36,474 bases of DNA from Mycobacteriaceae bacterium 1482268.1 (lineage in GTDB: Bacteria > Actinomycetota > Actinomycetes > Mycobacteriales > Mycobacteriaceae), in contig LZSH01000175.1 of assembly GCA_001665255.1 (NCBI GenBank), positions 1-36,474 of the forward strand. Reading direction: 5' to 3'. This document shows, piece after piece, positions 8,473 to 15,938 of the stretch (the stretch's first letter is position 1; the number at the start of each line of letters is the position of its first letter). The notes under the pieces are model-generated. The model ran no database searches. It saw only the letters and a program-made list of their open reading frames with translations, and had not been told where the DNA came from. Both the position numbers and the translations under genes were made by a program.

Positions 8473-9622
8473 GTAGTCGACGCTCGCCCGGCAGTGCCGG
8501 TACCGCCGAAGGCAATCCGTACAGCTCCATCGCGTTGCCGCGCATGATGCGCTCACGCTGGTCGCTCGGGAAGCGATTGAGCACCCAGGACGGAGCATCG
8601 TAGCTCCAATGCGGATAGTCGGTGGAGAACATGATGTTGTCACCTAGGTCCATCATGTCGAGGTATTCCCGGTACACCTGGACATCCACGTCCTCCAGCG
8701 GCTGGGTGGTGAAGCGCACATGTTCGCGCACATACTCCGACGGGCGCCGGCGTACGTGAGGAAGATCGGCACGCCGCTGCTCCCATATCCGGTCCATCCG
8801 CGACATAACGGGCATGGCCCACGTGAAACCGCCCTCAACAAAGAGAACCCTCAAGTCGGGATGGCGGTCGAACGCGCCGTCGAAGACGAGGCTCATCAGA
8901 TGCGACACATACAGCAACGGCCACGACGCGAAGAAGTCATGCCAGTGCGCCGGGTTGCCGACCGGATAGATCGGGATGAGCTCGAAGGGTGCTTGACTCA
9001 TCAGGTGGGTGGCGACGGGAAGGTTGTTGCGGGCCGCCGCCTCATAGAGCGGATCGAAATGCGGATGCCCAAACGGGATTCCACGGGTCTGCGGGGTCAT
9101 GAGCACCTCGGCCATATAGGGGTGCCCCGCCCACCGCTCCACCTCACGGGCCGCCTCGACCGGCGTTTGGGCGCTCACGCTGATCGCCCCGCGCCAGCGA
9201 CCGTGACTGTTGTTCGTGTTCAACCACACGTCGGCGAGCCAGTCGTTGTAAATCGACTTCAACACGTGCTCGTGCTCGGGCAGCTGATGATCACACATCG
9301 GTTCGAGCATCGCGATGCTGACCCCGGCTTCGGCGAGTAGCTGCCGCGCGGCGAAGTCGGGATCACTACCCGCCGGTCCGGCGGTCGGAGGCTTGGCGTC
9401 CACCCGCACCGATCCTGTCTTGAACGAGTCGGGCGTGTCGTAGAAATACGCCAGCGGTGTGGCGGTATGCCCGCCGGGCCACAGCTTGTCGACCCATTGC
9501 GCCGGCGCATAGCTTTTCAAAACATCGCGCGACACCGGCATGGGATGGACGTCGGTGTCCACGATCGTCACCGGCACCATATCGGTGTCCACGCCTACTT
9601 GAGCAGACTCGACAGTTGTCAT
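8447..9622 (-). CDS. Amidohydrolase_2 family metal-dependent hydrolase
   Basis: A 391-residue TIM-barrel protein of the amidohydrolase_2 (ACMSD-like) family. Metal-site landmarks are present: IVDTDVHPMP at residues 20-29 (D-x-H on strand 1), NLPVATHLMS with a barrel histidine, FVEGGFTWAMP, and FSTDYPHWSYDAP with the C-terminal Asp. Family members hydrolyse or decarboxylate ring and carboxylate substrates. Start ATG 9622 is chosen over a longer frame because GGAAGGGAG lies just upstream and because it overlaps the preceding stop as ATGA. It is third in a minus-strand unit after a Rieske ferredoxin and a second amidohydrolase that appears to lack metal ligands, so the two amidohydrolases may work as a pair. 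Substrate unknown. Confidence 0.9.
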   Translation of the reverse strand: MTTVESAQVGVDTDMVPVTIVDTDVHPMPVSRDVLKSYAPAQWVDKLWPGGHTATPLAYFYDTPDSFKTGSVRVDAKPPTAGPAGSDPDFAARQLLAEAGVSIAMLEPMCDHQLPEHEHVLKSIYNDWLADVWLNTNNSHGRWRGAISVSAQTPVEAAREVERWAGHPYMAEVLMTPQTRGIPFGHPHFDPLYEAAARNNLPVATHLMSQAPFELIPIYPVGNPAHWHDFFASWPLLYVSHLMSLVFDGAFDRHPDLRVLFVEGGFTWAMPVMSRMDRIWEQRRADLPHVRRRPSEYVREHVRFTTQPLEDVDVQVYREYLDMMDLGDNIMFSTDYPHWSYDAPSWVLNRFPSDQRERIMRGNAMELYGLPSAVPALPGERRLHEDGGGPR

Positions 9623-10686
9623 GCGTTGCTCCCTTCCTTTAGCGGCGCTCGGCCGTAGAATCGTGCCGCGTTGCGCCACAGTACTTTTGAACACTGCTCG
9701 CTATCGAGGCCCGCGACGGCCTCAACCGGCGACGTGGTCGACCAATGCGGGTATCCCGACCCGTACATGACCAAGTCGGACTTGTTTGAAAAGTCCATCC
9801 AACGGCTGGCATGGCCGACGCTTGGAGGACCGTCGAAGGCCGACGTGCAGAAGCCGACGTGGCCGGGCAGAATTCGGCTTGGGGGCTGTTCCACCCAGGG
9901 TGTCTGGTCGCGCACCGACATCCAGAACGTGTCGAGCCGCCACATCAGCGGTGTCAGTATGTCGTAGCCGCCGTCGGCAAAGACAAATTTGAGTTCGGGA
10001 AGGCGGCCGAAGGTCCCCTCGATGATCAGCGTGGCCAGATGCACGAAAAAGTTCAGCGGCATGAAGGCCGCGTACCCGGGGTAGGTGTGGGCGTGTCCGG
10101 CAAAAGTTGGCGGATAATCGACCCCGTTGCCGCCATTGATACGGACAGCGACAGGCAGGCCGTAAGCGGCCGCTGCCTCCCAGATCGGTTCGAACATCGG
10201 CTTGCCGTAGGGCTCCCGTGACTGCAGCGGCACACCAACTTGCACCATCTTGGGATGCTCGGCCCAGCGCTGGATCTCGGCTACGGCTCCTCGCGGGTCC
10301 TCGGGGTTGACCCGTATCGTGCCGAGAAAGCGCCCGGTGCTGTCGGCGTCGAGCCACCGATGCGCGAGCCAGTCGTTGACCGCCGCGCAGATGCGACTGT
10401 TGAGTAGATAATCGGCGATGTTGCCGCGCGTCAGCGGATTGAGGACCGCATAGTCGACGCCGCCCTCGTCAAACAGGTGCCGGGCGACTGTCTGCGGGTT
10501 GGAACCGGGGTATTCGCCGTCGTACAGATCGGCACGGTAGTCGCCGCCGGGTGCCTGGTACCACTGCCGTTCCACGTCGGGGATGGCGCGCAATCGGTGC
10601 GCGGGATCGATGAATTTGCGGATCTCGGCGTTGCGGGCGAAGTGCGGCTGGACGTTGGTGTCGATGATCGGGCCAGAGTCGTTCAT
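9619..10686 (-). CDS. Amidohydrolase_2 family protein with altered metal site
   Basis: A 355-residue homologue of the following gene. It keeps the family fold landmarks (FADGGYDILTPLMWRLDTFW, GYPHWSTTSP), but the residues expected to bind metal are changed: DTNVQP in place of DTDVHP near residue 9, AVRINGG where the partner has ATHLMS, and YGSGYPHW where the partner has FSTDYPHW. Three separate losses suggest a non-catalytic or regulatory partner, or a shifted chemistry. The start ATG at 10686 overlaps the stop of the Rieske gene (ATGA), and its own stop overlaps the next amidohydrolase start in the same way, so the proteins are probably made in matched amounts. Confidence 0.88.
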   Translation of the reverse strand: MNDSGPIIDTNVQPHFARNAEIRKFIDPAHRLRAIPDVERQWYQAPGGDYRADLYDGEYPGSNPQTVARHLFDEGGVDYAVLNPLTRGNIADYLLNSRICAAVNDWLAHRWLDADSTGRFLGTIRVNPEDPRGAVAEIQRWAEHPKMVQVGVPLQSREPYGKPMFEPIWEAAAAYGLPVAVRINGGNGVDYPPTFAGHAHTYPGYAAFMPLNFFVHLATLIIEGTFGRLPELKFVFADGGYDILTPLMWRLDTFWMSVRDQTPWVEQPPSRILPGHVGFCTSAFDGPPSVGHASRWMDFSNKSDLVMYGSGYPHWSTTSPVEAVAGLDSEQCSKVLWRNAARFYGRAPLKEGSNA

Positions 10687-11039
10687 GCGATCAGATACAC
10701 CTCTCCGTCGCTCACTTCCACTTGATAGGTGCGGATCCGCCGCGACGGGTCGGCCACCGTTTGGCCGGTGGTGATGTCGAATTCCCACTGATGCCAAGGG
10801 CAGCGCACGATGCGGCCGAGACGGGAAACGGATACGCGACCGGGAGTTTTGGGGTCATAGACATTCGCGCCGCCGACATATCCTTCGCACAAGGGCGCGC
10901 CTTCATGCGAGCAGTAGTTCGCTATCGCGTAGAACTCGCCGTCGATGTTGTACACGCCCACCCCGAATTTGCCGGCCTCGACGAGCTTCATGCTGCCTGG
11001 CGGAAGCTCATCGAGGGCACATACTCGTCGTCGCTGCAT
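10683..11039 (-). CDS. Rieske [2Fe-2S] ferredoxin
   Basis: A 118-residue stand-alone Rieske protein. The two cluster-binding boxes are intact: C43-S-H45 within NYCSHEGAPLC and C80-P-W-H83 within RCPWHQWEF. Stand-alone Rieske ferredoxins carry electrons to Rieske-type oxygenases. It leads the amidohydrolase unit, whereas the oxygenases in this window lie 13 kb away, so its partner is uncertain. ATG 11039 is preceded directly by an in-frame GTG at 11042, which is also possible. The start overlaps the stop of a 23-codon frame with a strong ribosome site. Confidence 0.9.
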   Translation of the reverse strand: MQRRRVCALDELPPGSMKLVEAGKFGVGVYNIDGEFYAIANYCSHEGAPLCEGYVGGANVYDPKTPGRVSVSRLGRIVRCPWHQWEFDITTGQTVADPSRRIRTYQVEVSDGEVYLIA

Positions 11040-11110
11040 CACCGTGCGCTCCGCTCATCGGTGAGCAGGTCGTAGGTCACGGATAGGCCGCCGACCTGAA
11101 CCTGTTGCAC
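11039..11110 (-). CDS. 23-codon upstream ORF coupled to the Rieske ferredoxin gene
   Basis: A GTG at 11110 preceded by an excellent Shine-Dalgarno sequence (GAGGAGG, about 4 bases before the start) opens a 23-residue frame, beginning VQQVQVGGLSVTYDLL. Its TGA overlaps the ATG of the Rieske gene (TGATG). It may be a leader peptide enabling coupled translation, or the stub of a deleted gene. Not listed in any family I recognise. Confidence 0.4.
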   Translation of the reverse strand: MQQVQVGGLSVTYDLLTDERSAR

Positions 11111-11177
11111 AAAGCCTCCTCACCCGAGCGACCCTTGCCGGGAGCACTCACGCCGCATCACGCCGAAGGAAACCGCC

Positions 11178-11220
11178 GACGGTATGAGTAACGGTCGTTC
11201 TTACCGTTTAGGATACCGTC
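11178..11220. promoter_or_regulatory. 43-bp dyad operator between divergent Rieske and fprB units
   Basis: Nested inverted repeats share one centre at 11199: outer arms GACGGTAT/ATACCGTC (11178-11185, 11213-11220) and inner arms AACGGT/ACCGTT (11190-11195, 11203-11208), so 14 of 18 positions per arm pair up. It sits in the gap between the minus-strand Rieske/amidohydrolase unit and plus-strand fprB, about 80 bases before the fprB start. Length and symmetry fit a TetR-type dimer-of-dimers site. A regulator is not encoded next to it. Confidence 0.6.
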
Positions 11221-11300
11221 CACAGAGGGTGTCGCTCAAATGCAGCCATCGCTGTGCCAGAAGAACACCGCGCGCCGCACCGACCTCGAAGGGGCACTGC

Positions 11301-12965
11301 ATGCCGCACGTGATCACGCAGTCTTGCTGCAACGACGCGTCGTGTACTGCGGTGTGCCCGGTCGACTGCATCCACCCGACCATGGACGAACCCCGCTACG
11401 CCACAGCAGAAAGCCTCTACATCGACCCGGACGCCTGCATCGACTGTGGCGCGTGCGTTGAGCACTGCCCAGTCGATGCCATCGTTGCCGATGACCGGCT
11501 TTCTCCTGATCAACAGCGGTTTCAGCAGATCAACGCGTCCTATTTCACCGCTTATCCGACGGTCGCGCGGTCGACTCCGGTGAGCCCAGTTCCTAGCGCC
11601 GAAAACCTTTCGGGCATTCGCATCGGTGTGGTCGGCACCGGCCCGGCAGGCATGTACACCGCCCTGGAGCTACTCAATCACCGCGGTGTCGATATCGAGC
11701 TCTACGACCGGTCGGTGACTCCCTACGGTCTGCTGCGCACGGGGGTGGCGCCCGACCATCCCGATACAAAGGCGATGGCGAATCTGTTCGACCCAGCGTT
11801 GCGAAAACGCAACGTCAGCCTGCATCTCGGCGTCGCGGTCGGCTCCGATGTCAGCACAGATGAGTTGCTTGCCCACCACAGCGCCGTGGTTTTCGCGACC
11901 GGCGCTGCAACCTCTCGCAGAACCAACATTCCAGGCAGCGAACTAGCCGGCGTCCATTCCGCCACTCGCTTCGTAGGCTGGTACAACGGCGGTGTCGACG
12001 AGGCGAGCGCATCGTTTGACCTGTCGGGTCAACGCGTAGTGATCATCGGAAACGGCAATGTGGCCATCGACGTCGCGCGAATACTCCTGTCAGATCCGGC
12101 CCATCTGGCCCGGACCGACATCACCGACCACGCGTTAGAGGCTCTGCGAAGCAGCTCAATCCGCGAAGTGGTGCTGCTTGGCCGGCGCGGTCCCGCCCAA
12201 GCGTCCTACACCACCCCCGAATTCCTGGCTCTCCTGAACAGGTCCGATTTCAACGTCGTCATTGACCCCGATGAAGCCGCACCCGATGACCTGAGCCGAC
12301 ACCAGATCGTGAACGATCCGGTCGCCGCTTTCAAGGTGCAGTTGGCCCAGGAGGTTGCCGGCAGGCGACCCTCGGGTGCGGCTAGACGCCTGGTATTCCG
12401 GTATCTCACGTCGCCCGTGCGTTACAGCGGCACTGGCGCGGTGGCGGCCGTGCACGTCAGTCGCAACACCTTGGCCAGCGGTCACGACGGCGTCGTGCAG
12501 GCGATATCCGGACCCGAAGCCGAGGTGATCGACACTTCGCTGGTGCTCGAGGCGATCGGATACCGCGGAACAGAAGTTCCTGGCCTGCCGTTCGATCCTC
12601 ACCGCGGCGTCATTCCGAACCGCAACGGCCGGGTGCTGTCGGACGCCGAAGGCGACCCCGTCCCCGGGGCATATGTCGTGGGCTGGAGCAAACGGGGTCC
12701 CTTGGGAGTGATTGGATCAAACAAGCGCTGCGCGCGCGAGACCGTCAGCTGCCTGCTCGATGACATAGGCGCCGGAGTCGTCACGGCGGCTCCCGAGCGC
12801 GCGGAACTGGTGGCGCTTCTCGCCCGGCGCCGACCTGACGCAGTCGGCTACGACGGATGGTCACGCATCGACAGTGCCGAACGTTCGGCCGGCGACCGAA
12901 CGGGGCGTCCACGGCTCAAGCTCACCGACGTCGACGAGCTTAGACGTGCGGCCGCGGCCCTCTGA
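11301..12965 (+). CDS. fprB: Ferredoxin/ferredoxin-NADP reductase (FprB type)
   Basis: A 554-residue fusion. Residues 1-65 form a bacterial-type ferredoxin with two cluster motifs: CCNDASCTAVCPVDC (C9/C10, C15, C19, C23) and CIDCGACVEHCPVDAI (C46, C49, C52, C56). The rest is an adrenodoxin-reductase-like flavoprotein with an FAD-binding VVGTGPAGMYTALELL, the NADP site VVIIGNGNVAIDVARILL, and a C-terminal GWSKRGPLGVIGSNK typical of FprA/FprB. The length is close to known mycobacterial FprB. It moves electrons from NADPH to ferredoxins that feed P450s and other oxygenases, and the window has two P450s and two Rieske oxygenases. ATG 11301 is chosen because GAAGGGG lies just before it and the ferredoxin fold begins there; the frame extends upstream to 11184 without conserved sequence. 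Confidence 0.92.
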   Translation: MPHVITQSCCNDASCTAVCPVDCIHPTMDEPRYATAESLYIDPDACIDCGACVEHCPVDAIVADDRLSPDQQRFQQINASYFTAYPTVARSTPVSPVPSAENLSGIRIGVVGTGPAGMYTALELLNHRGVDIELYDRSVTPYGLLRTGVAPDHPDTKAMANLFDPALRKRNVSLHLGVAVGSDVSTDELLAHHSAVVFATGAATSRRTNIPGSELAGVHSATRFVGWYNGGVDEASASFDLSGQRVVIIGNGNVAIDVARILLSDPAHLARTDITDHALEALRSSSIREVVLLGRRGPAQASYTTPEFLALLNRSDFNVVIDPDEAAPDDLSRHQIVNDPVAAFKVQLAQEVAGRRPSGAARRLVFRYLTSPVRYSGTGAVAAVHVSRNTLASGHDGVVQAISGPEAEVIDTSLVLEAIGYRGTEVPGLPFDPHRGVIPNRNGRVLSDAEGDPVPGAYVVGWSKRGPLGVIGSNKRCARETVSCLLDDIGAGVVTAAPERAELVALLARRRPDAVGYDGWSRIDSAERSAGDRTGRPRLKLTDVDELRRAAAAL

Positions 12966-13032
12966 GCAGTCCGAGACCAGCCATGGCTACGGCAGCACGA
13001 AATTTTCAAAGTTCGATTACCGAGGAGCATGG

Positions 13033-13764
13033 ATGGACAACCGATCGCCGGGCCCGCCATATCTCTCGTGGATCAACGAGGACAGTACGGAGATGCTCGC
13101 CCTGGCCGACGAACTAGACCTTGCAGCACCCGTGCCAACGTGCCCAGGTTGGTCTCTCGGCGACCTCGTCGGCCACCTATTCAGTGCACACAGATGGGTG
13201 ACCAGCTGTGTCAAAGCCGGCACTCAGGCGCAGCAACGCGACCTTCCCGCCGCACCCTCAGAACGAACGGAATTAACCGCATGGGCTCGCCAAGCGCTTG
13301 CAGAGTTGCTGTCGGTGTTGTGGGAGACATCGCCCAACCAACTGGTGTGGACGCCGCTGCGAGGTCCTGCACCCAGCATATGGTGGCGCCGAAAAGCGGC
13401 CGTGGAGGCGGCAATCCATCGGTGGGACGCTCATCGTGCTGTTCGGGAAGAACCTCACCCGATCGCTGCGTCGCTTGCGCTGGCGGGCATCGACGAATTC
13501 AGCCAAGATTTCCTTCCGCCTATGCTGATGTCGATGCCCGAGCCCCCGCCGGCATCGACCATTTGTCTTGAGCCGACAGACATCTCCGACGGGCGGGTAC
13601 TGACGCTGCGCGAAACCGTCGGCCATGAACCCGCGCCACACGTGCGCATCCGCGGCACAGCGTCGGACCTGCTTCTGTGGATGTGGAACCGCATTCCACC
13701 CGAGCACTTGAAGATCGAGGGTGATCCCTCAGTCGCCCAATGGTGGCGGGCGTTGGTGATCTGA
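13033..13764 (+). CDS. Maleylpyruvate isomerase-family (mycothiol-dependent) protein
   Basis: A 243-residue protein of the DinB-like, mycothiol-dependent maleylpyruvate isomerase N-terminal family. Visible features: VPTCPGWSLGDLVGHLFSAHRW, which carries the first metal histidine (VGHL), and AAVEAAIHRWDAHRAV with the E...H..D set of metal residues. The C-terminal part holds ISDGRVLTLRE and RGTASDLLLWMWNRIPPEHL, as in the TIGR03083-like proteins. These proteins use mycothiol for isomerisation or conjugation; most have no assigned substrate. ATG 13033 follows GAGGAG at 13022-13027. It lies 67 bases downstream of fprB and may be cotranscribed. Confidence 0.85.
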   Translation: MDNRSPGPPYLSWINEDSTEMLALADELDLAAPVPTCPGWSLGDLVGHLFSAHRWVTSCVKAGTQAQQRDLPAAPSERTELTAWARQALAELLSVLWETSPNQLVWTPLRGPAPSIWWRRKAAVEAAIHRWDAHRAVREEPHPIAASLALAGIDEFSQDFLPPMLMSMPEPPPASTICLEPTDISDGRVLTLRETVGHEPAPHVRIRGTASDLLLWMWNRIPPEHLKIEGDPSVAQWWRALVI

Positions 13765-13834
13765 CATGCGCTCGGCATCATGAGACGCGCCGCCGGGACA
13801 GAGCCAGCTACCTACCCCGGCGAGATGCACAGCG

Positions 13835-14401
13835 TCAACTCGCCGAGGCCGCGTAGTGAACGCCTCGGCGCGGGTGCGACTCTGCTCCGGCAGCGTGGCG
13901 AAGTTCGGCGAGAAATTGCTCGGGGGCTTCTGTGCCCAGCATGTAATGGCATACAGCGATGCGCACCACAGCCGCAGCGGCGATATCGCGGTTCTTTCCC
14001 TCAAGAAGGCGAGTGATTCGTTCGCGCATCAACGGCAAAACCCGTTTCATCTGCGCAAGCACGTATTCAGGCTCTACCTCCACGAGTCTGCTCAGCGAAT
14101 AAGAACTCTGGAAAGTGACGATGAATCGAAGCGCGGCCTCCAAGCGCTGCGCCCCCTGCAGTCCAGCCACCGCGCTAGCCATGCCAGCGTCGAAATTGTC
14201 CTGCTCGTAGAGAGCGAAGGCCTCCAACAAACCTTCCTTCGAGCCGAAATAGCGGTACACCGTCGGTCGTGACACGCCGGCCTGTATTGCCACGTCAGAC
14301 AGCTGCAACCGCTCTGCCCCACTGCGGGCGAGGACGACGAACGCGGCGTCGAGAATGCGCCGCCGAGTTGACTGCAGTCCGTCGCCTTCAGAATCTGACA
14401 C
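13835..14401 (-). CDS. TetR-family transcriptional regulator
   Basis: A 188-residue TetR protein from GTG 14401, which has AGAAGAGG about 7 bases upstream. Helix-turn-helix: TRRRILDAAFVVLARSGAE, LSDVAIQAGVSRPTVYRYFGSKEGLLEAF. The C-terminal helices form the ligand domain. It follows the mycofactocin-type SDR on the same strand and is probably cotranscribed with it. The same frame is open upstream without interruption to the SDR stop codon and encodes two hydrophobic stretches, treated as a separate entry. Confidence 0.85.
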   Translation of the reverse strand: MSDSEGDGLQSTRRRILDAAFVVLARSGAERLQLSDVAIQAGVSRPTVYRYFGSKEGLLEAFALYEQDNFDAGMASAVAGLQGAQRLEAALRFIVTFQSSYSLSRLVEVEPEYVLAQMKRVLPLMRERITRLLEGKNRDIAAAAVVRIAVCHYMLGTEAPEQFLAELRHAAGAESHPRRGVHYAASAS

Positions 14402-14650
14402 CGTATGGCCTCTTCTGTCATTGGCGAGTCTGTGACCGCCAAACCGGACTAATCGTGCGTTTACAACGACAACGATGATCCACCCCATGATAAGTAAGGC
14501 TGCGCGGTTGCCATCAGATATGTGGCCGCCGAAGAACGTGGCTGTGGAGAGGGCTACGAGCACCGAAAACAAGCATGCGCCGACGACCGCTGCGGAGCGC
14601 TGCGCTCGAGGACCTGAGCAGATGAGTCCGGGAAGAGTTGGCCTGCGCAA
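14402..14650 (-). other. In-frame hydrophobic extension of the TetR gene (two membrane-like segments)
   Basis: Between the SDR stop (TAG, 14651-14653) and the TetR GTG the frame is continuous and encodes, from a TTG at 14650, an 83-residue stretch with two hydrophobic segments, AAVVGACLFSVLVALSTATF and AALLIMGWIIVVVVNARLV, separated by a short polar loop. If translated, TetR would be membrane-anchored. There is no ribosome site before the TTG; an ATG at 14488 lies inside the second segment. More likely untranslated or a separate small membrane peptide, but unusual. Confidence 0.3.
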
Positions 14651-15532
14651 CTACTGTTTAGACCACGGAACTGCCTTCAGCAGACCACCGGCATCGATGC
14701 GGATCTGTTGGCCGGTCATGTACCGCGAGCCCTCCGAAGCCAAGAAGACGACAACTTCACTGACATCCTCGGGCTCGATATAGGCGATTGGCATCGCGTT
14801 CATCATCGGAAAGGTCAGCTCGGCGTCCTCCCGCGTCGGGTTTTCAAGGTCCGGCCGAAAGATCTTGTACATCGGAGCAGAGTGCAGCATGTCGGTATTG
14901 ACGTTGGTGGGATGCACCGCATTGACCCGAATACGGTGCGGTGCAAGCTGCAGCGCGAGATCGTTGACGTAGTGGGCGACGACCTGCTTGGCGAAAGAAT
15001 ACCCGGCGCCTCCAGGGTTGGCCTCCCCCTGTGAACCGGTCTGCATGCCGTTGCTATCGGTGGCGGCCAAATACGCCGCCAGGGATCCTGTGGCGATGAT
15101 TGAAGCTCCCGCGCCGAGATGCGGCAGGCTGGCATGCACCAGATTGATTACTCCGACTAGGTCGACATCGACCGCATCGGCGAAGGCCTGAACTGGCGCG
15201 CCACCGCTCAGCGGCGCGATACCCGCGTTCGCCACCACGATATCCAAGCCGCCGAGTTCGGCGGTGCCGTCGGCGATGGCGGCCGCTAGGCCGGGGCGGT
15301 CACGCACGTCGACAACTGCCGGATACGCGCGCCGGCCTTCTTTTTCGACCAATCGAACTGTTTCGTCCAAGTCCTCCCGCCGGGCAAGAGGGTAACCATT
15401 GGTCTCGATGTCCACACAGGCGTCGATCACGATGACATCGGCTCCTTCGGCGGCCAACATTCGGGCATGCGATCGACCCTGTCCGCGTCCGGCTCCGGTC
15501 ACCACAGCCACCTTCTCTTCGACACGGCCCAC
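14651..15532 (-). CDS. Mycofactocin-coupled SDR-family oxidoreductase
   Basis: A 293-residue short-chain dehydrogenase. N-terminal nucleotide motif TGAGRGQG (residues 12-19), NAG in the VVANAGIAPL motif, catalytic YSFAK, and the C-terminal MTGQQIRIDAGG. It carries the roughly 20-residue insertion after strand 2 (DIETNGYPLARREDLDETVR) that marks the mycofactocin-associated SDR family, whose members hold NAD(H) tightly and pass electrons to the peptide cofactor mycofactocin instead of exchanging NAD freely. Start is GTG 15532. It is the promoter-proximal gene of a unit with the TetR regulator. Role: alcohol or ketone interconversion in the local pathway; the substrate is not known. Confidence 0.9.
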   Translation of the reverse strand: MGRVEEKVAVVTGAGRGQGRSHARMLAAEGADVIVIDACVDIETNGYPLARREDLDETVRLVEKEGRRAYPAVVDVRDRPGLAAAIADGTAELGGLDIVVANAGIAPLSGGAPVQAFADAVDVDLVGVINLVHASLPHLGAGASIIATGSLAAYLAATDSNGMQTGSQGEANPGGAGYSFAKQVVAHYVNDLALQLAPHRIRVNAVHPTNVNTDMLHSAPMYKIFRPDLENPTREDAELTFPMMNAMPIAYIEPEDVSEVVVFLASEGSRYMTGQQIRIDAGGLLKAVPWSKQ

Positions 15533-15938
15533 AGCTCGTCACCACTCTTTCCTCGTCATCGGCGCCCTTGGATCTAGGCATGTCGGCCCGGCACCCGCGA
15601 TTCCATCGGTACGTCTTGGTTCCGGACAGTCTGACACCGAGGCCCATCTATGTAAACCGGGCAACCCCTCTAGGAAACGGCCGACGCACAGACCAGATAG
15701 GTGCGACTACGTATGTCTCCTAGGAACATTCATGAATTGATCAGGCGATACGGGTTGCCGACGGTACGGGTCAGCGCCGTCGAGCCGCCTTGAAACGCTG
15801 TCGTGTGTTTACAGGTAAGGGACATCCTGTAATATTGGACCGTTACCGCGGGATGAAGCGCTTCGCTGTCCCGGGCCGGATCGTGCGTTCGGGGTTCTGC
15901 TACGCCAGGTCCTCGCAGCGGAAGGAAGAGAAATACAC
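15533..15938. other. Intergenic region between SDR (minus) and P450 (plus)
   Basis: A 406-base divergent gap without a credible gene. It holds a 10-bp perfect palindrome ATTCATGAAT (15728-15737) and the inverted repeat listed separately at 15809-15832. The last 20 bases carry a ribosome site (GGAAGGAAGAG, 15920-15930) for the P450. Promoters for both directions are expected here. Confidence 0.6.
15809..15832. promoter_or_regulatory. Inverted repeat TTACAGG-N10-CCTGTAA upstream of P450
   Basis: Perfect 7-bp arms (15809-15815 and 15826-15832) separated by 10 bases, about 107 bases before the P450 start. The 24-bp length suits a dimeric regulator such as the adjacent TetR protein. It differs from the paired 17-bp sites found from 18.9 kb onward. 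Confidence 0.45.

Noticed and set aside
8720..9340. 206-codon plus-strand frame over the amidohydrolase
   Set aside because: Mirror frame of an obvious minus-strand gene with shadow composition.
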